Position numbers and translations under genes: made by a program. Below the pieces are notes generated by a model. That model worked only from the letters and a program-made list of their open reading frames with translations. It searched no databases and was not told the origin of the DNA. Below, piece by piece: positions 7,554 through 10,048 of a DNA stretch of 10,048 nucleotides. Within the stretch, counting starts at the first letter, position 1. Every line of letters begins with the position of its first letter. Where the stretch lies: contig DCVM01000017.1 in the NCBI GenBank assembly GCA_002327985.1, positions 9,043-19,090 on the forward strand. Direction: 5' to 3'. This stretch comes from Syntrophaceae bacterium UBA2188. Lineage in GTDB: Bacteria; Desulfobacterota; BSN033; UBA1163.

Positions 7554-7747
7554 AGTGAACTACCCCGCAGCAAGCTGCGGGGCATCAAATTCTCTAAAAA
7601 ACTTTCCTCCCCCTTGATGGGGGAGGATTAAGGTGGGGGTGATGATAAGATCATTTCCCCCTCACCCTAACCCTCTCCCCCCAGGGGAGAGGGAGGCCAT
7701 TCATCCCCCCAGCAGAGCTGAGGGGTATTCTGGCATATTTTTATAAA
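7554..7747 (+). repeat. 194-bp multi-hairpin interspersed repeat, copy A
   Basis: This copy matches 9788-9980 at every base except one extra C in a C-run (six C at 7705-7710 against five). It consists of successive stem-loops: CCCCGCAGC/GCTGCGGGG (7563-7582), CCTCCCCC/GGGGGAGG (7606-7626), an imperfect GGTGGGGG arm with CCCCCTCACC (7632-7666), CCCTCTCCCC/GGGGAGAGGG (7671-7693) and CCCCCAGC/GCTGAGGGG (7706-7725). It ends in an AT-rich tail, TTTTTATAAA. It carries no transposase and no obvious target duplication, so it is a REP/MITE-like non-autonomous element. Its end lies only 16 bases before the DUF3795 start codon. Short open frames that read through it are not genes. Confidence 0.92.
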
Positions 7748-7763
7748 GACAGGAGGGAATGAA

Positions 7764-8291
7764 ATGAGTATGGAAGGATGGACGGAAAAAGAAATAAGAA
7801 ATAAAAGTCTGATGGCGCCCTGTGGGTTATATTGTGGTGCCTGTGGAGTCTACATTGCCACAAGGGATAAGAATGAAAAATTCAGGGCTGTCATGGGTAA
7901 TCTCTACGGGACAAAACCAGAGGATACCGAATGCTTGGGCTGCATGCAGCCTGATCCACCTCAGAAACTCTATAGCTTCTGCAAATCCTGTGCAATCAGG
8001 GATTGTGTAAAATCGAAAGGGCATTATTCTTGCCACCAATGCAAGGAATGGCCATGCAGTTTGATAGAAAATTTCGTTTTTTCCACCGGCATCAGAGTGA
8101 TGAAAAGGACGGTCCCGATATGGCGCTCCAAGGTCGCCGATCACGGCGATGAGAAAGGGTGCATCGAATGGGCACAATCAGAATGTGAGCGCTATCATTG
8201 CCCTTCATGTGGCAAGCCACTTTTCAGAGGGGCACAGCGCTGCAGAGCATGTGGAAAACCCGTAGCAGACGAATTGGACGGTTCGTTATAA
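7764..8291 (+). CDS. DUF3795 cysteine-rich protein with C-terminal zinc ribbon
   Basis: A 175-residue soluble protein with 17 cysteines. The N-terminal APCGLYCGACGVY (18-30) is the hallmark of DUF3795. It is followed by further Cys pairs at 57/60, 73/76 and 90/93, with single Cys at 81 and 98. The C terminus adds a zinc-ribbon-like CPSCG...CRACG (Cys 146, 149, 160, 163). Metal binding (zinc or an iron-sulfur centre) is likely from the spacing; the biochemical role of the family is not known to me. ATG 7764 has AGGAGGG (7751-7757) 6 bases upstream, a strong site that begins just 4 bases after repeat copy A. It shares strand with the toxin-antitoxin genes, but those have their own promoter 33 bases after its stop. 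Confidence 0.85.
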   Translation: MSMEGWTEKEIRNKSLMAPCGLYCGACGVYIATRDKNEKFRAVMGNLYGTKPEDTECLGCMQPDPPQKLYSFCKSCAIRDCVKSKGHYSCHQCKEWPCSLIENFVFSTGIRVMKRTVPIWRSKVADHGDEKGCIEWAQSECERYHCPSCGKPLFRGAQRCRACGKPVADELDGSL

Positions 8292-8321
8292 TAGAAAGCG
8301 TCAAACTAATCAATTACTATT

Positions 8322-8377
8322 TGTTTGACAGATATCATATAATTTGCTATAAATTGAATGACAAACAGTTGAGGAGG
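8322..8377 (+). promoter_or_regulatory. Promoter, putative operator and ribosome site of the toxin-antitoxin operon
   Basis: TTGACA (8325-8330), a 17-base spacer and TATAAA (8348-8353) form a near-consensus promoter. It is bracketed by an imperfect inverted repeat, TGTTTGACA (8322-8330) and TGACAAACA (8359-8367), matching at 8 of 9 positions. A second one, AATTT/AAATT (8341-8355), covers the -10 box. This is the layout expected for autorepression by a Phd/YefM antitoxin. A strong GAGGAGG ribosome site (8371-8377) lies 5 bases before the antitoxin ATG. Confidence 0.7.
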
Positions 8378-8382
8378 TAGAT

Positions 8383-8667
8383 ATGCGTTTTATATCTGTA
8401 AGGGACCTAAGCACAAAACCTAAGGAAATTTGGAGTAAAATCAAGGAGGAGGAAATGGTTGTCACCTCCAATGGGAAACCCATCGCAATACTTTCCGGGG
8501 TGACAGAGGAGACCCTTGAGAAGAAGCTGCGGGCGATCCGGAGCAGCCTTGCCCTCATGGCCTTAGAGGAGATGCAAAAAAGGTCCCTGGAATTAGGATT
8601 AGACAAGCTGACCGATTCTGAAATTGAGTCAGAGATCCAGGCTGTCCGGAAGGCTCGACGACGATGA
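8383..8667 (+). CDS. Type II antitoxin, Phd/YefM family
   Basis: A 94-residue protein. Residues 1-40 (MRFISVRDLSTKPKEIWSKI then VVTSNGKPIAILSG) show the Phd/YefM DNA-binding fold: short strand, RDL helix, and the NGKPIAIL strand pair. The helical, charged remainder (EETLEKKLRAIR... to QAVRKARRR) is the usual toxin-clamping tail. It should repress its own promoter and neutralise the PIN toxin encoded immediately downstream. The stop overlaps the toxin start by 4 bases (ATGA), so the two are translationally coupled. Length is normal for the family. Function is inferred from fold and context. Confidence 0.87.
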   Translation: MRFISVRDLSTKPKEIWSKIKEEEMVVTSNGKPIAILSGVTEETLEKKLRAIRSSLALMALEEMQKRSLELGLDKLTDSEIESEIQAVRKARRR

Positions 8668-9074
8668 TCATTGTTCTCGACACCAATGTCATCGTTTCAG
8701 GAATTCTAAGACCATACAGCAAGGCGGCAGTCATTCTCCGCCTTGCCGCAACTGGAATGATCAAGCTGGCTTATGATCTTCGAGTTCTTTCTGAATATCA
8801 AGATGTCTTAAAACGTTCCAAATTTCCCTTTACAAGGGAAGATACCAATATCTTCCTCGATCAGGTGGAGAAGGAAGGGGTTCTTGTTTCAGTCATGCCT
8901 CTGAAGTTTCGACTTCCTGATCCGGACGATGAACCTTTTTTGGAAGTTGCTTTGTCAGCAAGGGCAGAGGCTATGATTACTGGTAACAAACGCCATTTCC
9001 CCAAAAAGGAATATCAAGGAACCAGAATCTTATCACCCGCAGAATTTCTGGAAGCATTCGGAGATAAAATATAA
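8664..9074 (+). CDS. PIN-domain toxin (putative type II toxin, COG1569-like)
   Basis: A 136-residue PIN-domain protein, expected to be a Mg/Mn-dependent ribonuclease that acts when the antitoxin is degraded. Acidic residues are in place: D6 in VLDTNVIVSG, E44 in LSEYQDVL, and the DPDDEP cluster (86-91) with E94. At the usual TGD site it reads ITGNKRHFP (105-113), with Asn in place of the last conserved Asp. I recall this variant as usual in this PIN subgroup, so it need not mean loss of activity. The ATG overlaps the antitoxin stop. A C-terminal ILSPAEFLE segment closes the domain. RNA target is unknown. Confidence 0.88.
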   Translation: MIIVLDTNVIVSGILRPYSKAAVILRLAATGMIKLAYDLRVLSEYQDVLKRSKFPFTREDTNIFLDQVEKEGVLVSVMPLKFRLPDPDDEPFLEVALSARAEAMITGNKRHFPKKEYQGTRILSPAEFLEAFGDKI

Positions 9075-9182
9075 AAATTTACCGACTGTTGAGTTAGGAA
9101 TGCTTAGTCTGCCGATCGGCTCTTCGCTCTTCCGGTTTCTCGAAAATCAATCGGACATCTTTGTCATGCTTAGCAACTCTTT
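9075..9182. other. Gap between the toxin gene and the pseudogene, no gene seen
   Basis: All six frames are broken. The only structure noticed is the 10-base palindrome GCCGATCGGC (9111-9120) and a twice-occurring TGCTTAG (near 9101 and 9169). No terminator with a T-run is evident between the convergent toxin gene and pseudogene. Confidence 0.5.
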
Positions 9183-9575
9183 CTATTGGATGGGCCACTC
9201 CCCTCTTTCTTTCAGGACCTCCCAGTAGACTTGAAGAGTTTCATTCACAGCAGGCATCCCGGCATAAGGAGCCAACTGGAAAAAGATCTCCGTCATTTTT
9301 CTTGGGTCGCAGCCAACATTCAAGGCAGCGTTTAAGTGAAGTTTCAGCTCATCCGTGGCGCGCAGGGCCGCCAACATGGCACACGCAACCATCTTGTCTC
9401 TCGGGCAGGGTCAACACCGTTCTGGAATAGAGCCTGCCGGTGATGAACAGGGAAAAATCGTCAGCAAGTTCCCTATCAAATTCTTTCCACATCAGATAGG
9501 GGGGATCCATCTTGATCCCTTTACCGAAGAGTTGTTGGCTGTCTCTTGAGTCTTTTTCCTTAATTCGTCGTTCAT
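9183..9575 (-). pseudogene. Carboxymuconolactone decarboxylase family protein, broken by two frameshifts
   Basis: The coding trace runs through three frames. It begins at ATG 9575 after a GGAGG-type ribosome site with MNDELRKKTQETA. The frame changes at about 9535, where losing one A from a Lys codon would explain it, and continues as QLFGKGIKMDPPYL through LTLPER. It changes again at about 9397-9402, where loss of one GA unit from a GA tract fits, and ends as KMVACAML, then LHLNAALNVGCDP and APYAGMPAVNETLQVYWEVL to the stop. Restored length would be about 131 residues, the normal size of a PcaC/AhpD-like subunit, with the family helix and YAGMPA motif intact. Real decay is likelier than function, but sequencing indels are not excluded. 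The two halves must not be annotated as separate proteins. Confidence 0.8.
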
Positions 9576-9787
9576 GGCAGGAGTCCTCCCTCCATCCGAA
9601 GCGCTTAAGATTATTTTGGGAGCTAACGAACCATGAAAGCAAGTCAGCAGAGCCCAAACAGACTGTCAATATCTCAACATTTCAACTACTTCACGAAATG
9701 ATGTTTATGGGTTATTATTTGTTACAAAAAAGAAAAAATCTAAGTCATCTTCTTTTATCTTTTATGATGGGTTTTTCATCCCTGAAC
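9576..9787. other. Intergenic, no gene seen
   Basis: The stretch upstream of the pseudogene and before repeat copy B is AT-rich. It has no open frame with recognisable protein character. A TTGACA occurs on the minus strand near 9665-9670 but lacks a matching -10 box at the right distance. The 8-base palindrome AAGCGCTT lies near 9599-9606. Confidence 0.5.
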
Positions 9788-9980
9788 AGTGAACTACCCC
9801 GCAGCAAGCTGCGGGGCATCAAATTCTCTAAAAAACTTTCCTCCCCCTTGATGGGGGAGGATTAAGGTGGGGGTGATGATAAGATCATTTCCCCCTCACC
9901 CTAACCCTCTCCCCCCAGGGGAGAGGGAGGCCATTCATCCCCCAGCAGAGCTGAGGGGTATTCTGGCATATTTTTATAAA
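9788..9980 (+). repeat. 193-bp multi-hairpin interspersed repeat, copy B
   Basis: Same orientation and sequence as copy A (7554-7747), lacking one C in the C-run near 9948-9952. The flanking bases differ from those of copy A on both sides, which sets the element's borders at AGTGAAC and TTTTTATAAA. Together the two copies bracket a 2,040-bp segment with the DUF3795 gene, the toxin-antitoxin pair and the pseudogene. Confidence 0.92.
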
Positions 9981-10016
9981 AGTTGGAAAAATCAAATGAT
10001 AAATGATATCGGGTAG

Positions 10017-10034
10017 GGGAGGCATTAGCCTCCC
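10017..10034. other. Short GC-rich hairpin at the window's end
   Basis: GGGAGGC and GCCTCCC form a perfect 7-bp stem around ATTA. The bases that follow (TCTTAGGCGACTAA) are not a T-run, so it is at best a weak terminator. It could be the start of a structured leader, but the window ends 14 bases later. Confidence 0.45.
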
Positions 10035-10048
10035 TCTTAGGCGACTAA

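Noticed and set aside
7419..7631. Short plus-strand open frame ending in the peptide LPRSKLRGIK
   Set aside because: Its C-terminal part is read from the palindromic repeat, and the same peptide ends an unrelated frame at 9865. It is a product of the repeat, not a gene.
7554..7747. Insertion sequence with its own transposase
   Set aside because: No transposase is encoded within or near the repeat, and no target-site duplication is visible at either full copy.
9349..9669. 106-codon minus-strand open frame as a separate protein
   Set aside because: Its middle is the central part of the decarboxylase pseudogene, and its two ends are out-of-frame translation.
9512..9865. 117-codon plus-strand open frame
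   Set aside because: It runs antisense to the pseudogene and into repeat copy B, with no ribosome site or protein family character.
7554..9980. CRISPR-like array
   Set aside because: There are only two full copies, 2 kb apart, with long palindromic units and no spacers.
10016..10048. Riboswitch or terminator at the right edge
   Set aside because: Only one 7-bp hairpin is visible, with no T-run and too little downstream sequence to support either.

Overview
The window looks like a chromosomal segment of a Gram-negative, probably anaerobic or syntrophic bacterium of the Deltaproteobacteria/Desulfobacterota type. That placement is inference. It rests on a moderate GC content, a branched-chain-amino-acid-type (HAAT) ABC transporter operon ending in an acyl-CoA synthetase, a DUF3795 protein, and dense GC-rich palindromic intergenic repeats. 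No marker gene fixes the taxonomy.

Left two thirds (about 124-6590, minus strand): one compact operon read from right to left. The order is periplasmic substrate-binding protein (livK-like), a 12-bp perfect stem-loop, permeases livH and livM, ATPases livG and livF, then an AMP-forming acyl/aryl-CoA ligase. Gaps inside the operon after livH are 1 to 31 bases, and a good sigma70-type promoter (TTGACA, 17 bp, TATAGA) lies upstream of livK. The simplest reading is uptake of a small organic acid or amino acid and, for a carboxylic acid, immediate trapping as its CoA thioester. Upstream and separate is a HAD-IB phosphatase of the SerB type (minus strand, 6708-7358/7364).

Middle intergenic region (7365-7763): no gene. 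It holds a three-way-junction-like palindrome (7412-7487) and copy A of a 194-bp multi-hairpin repeat (7554-7747).

Right third (7764-9575): a cysteine-rich DUF3795 protein and a Phd/YefM antitoxin plus PIN-domain toxin pair with its own promoter and putative operator (all plus strand), then a carboxymuconolactone decarboxylase family pseudogene on the minus strand broken by two small frameshifts. Copy B of the repeat (9788-9980) follows, differing from copy A by a single C. The first 20 bases of the window match the start of the same repeat in inverted orientation, so at least three copies punctuate these 10 kb. The window ends in a small GC-rich hairpin.

I see no convincing new multi-gene system. 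The most interesting items are the repeat family and its placement, the toxin-antitoxin promoter/operator, the livK-livH stem-loop, and the divergent signature motif of the LivG ATPase.
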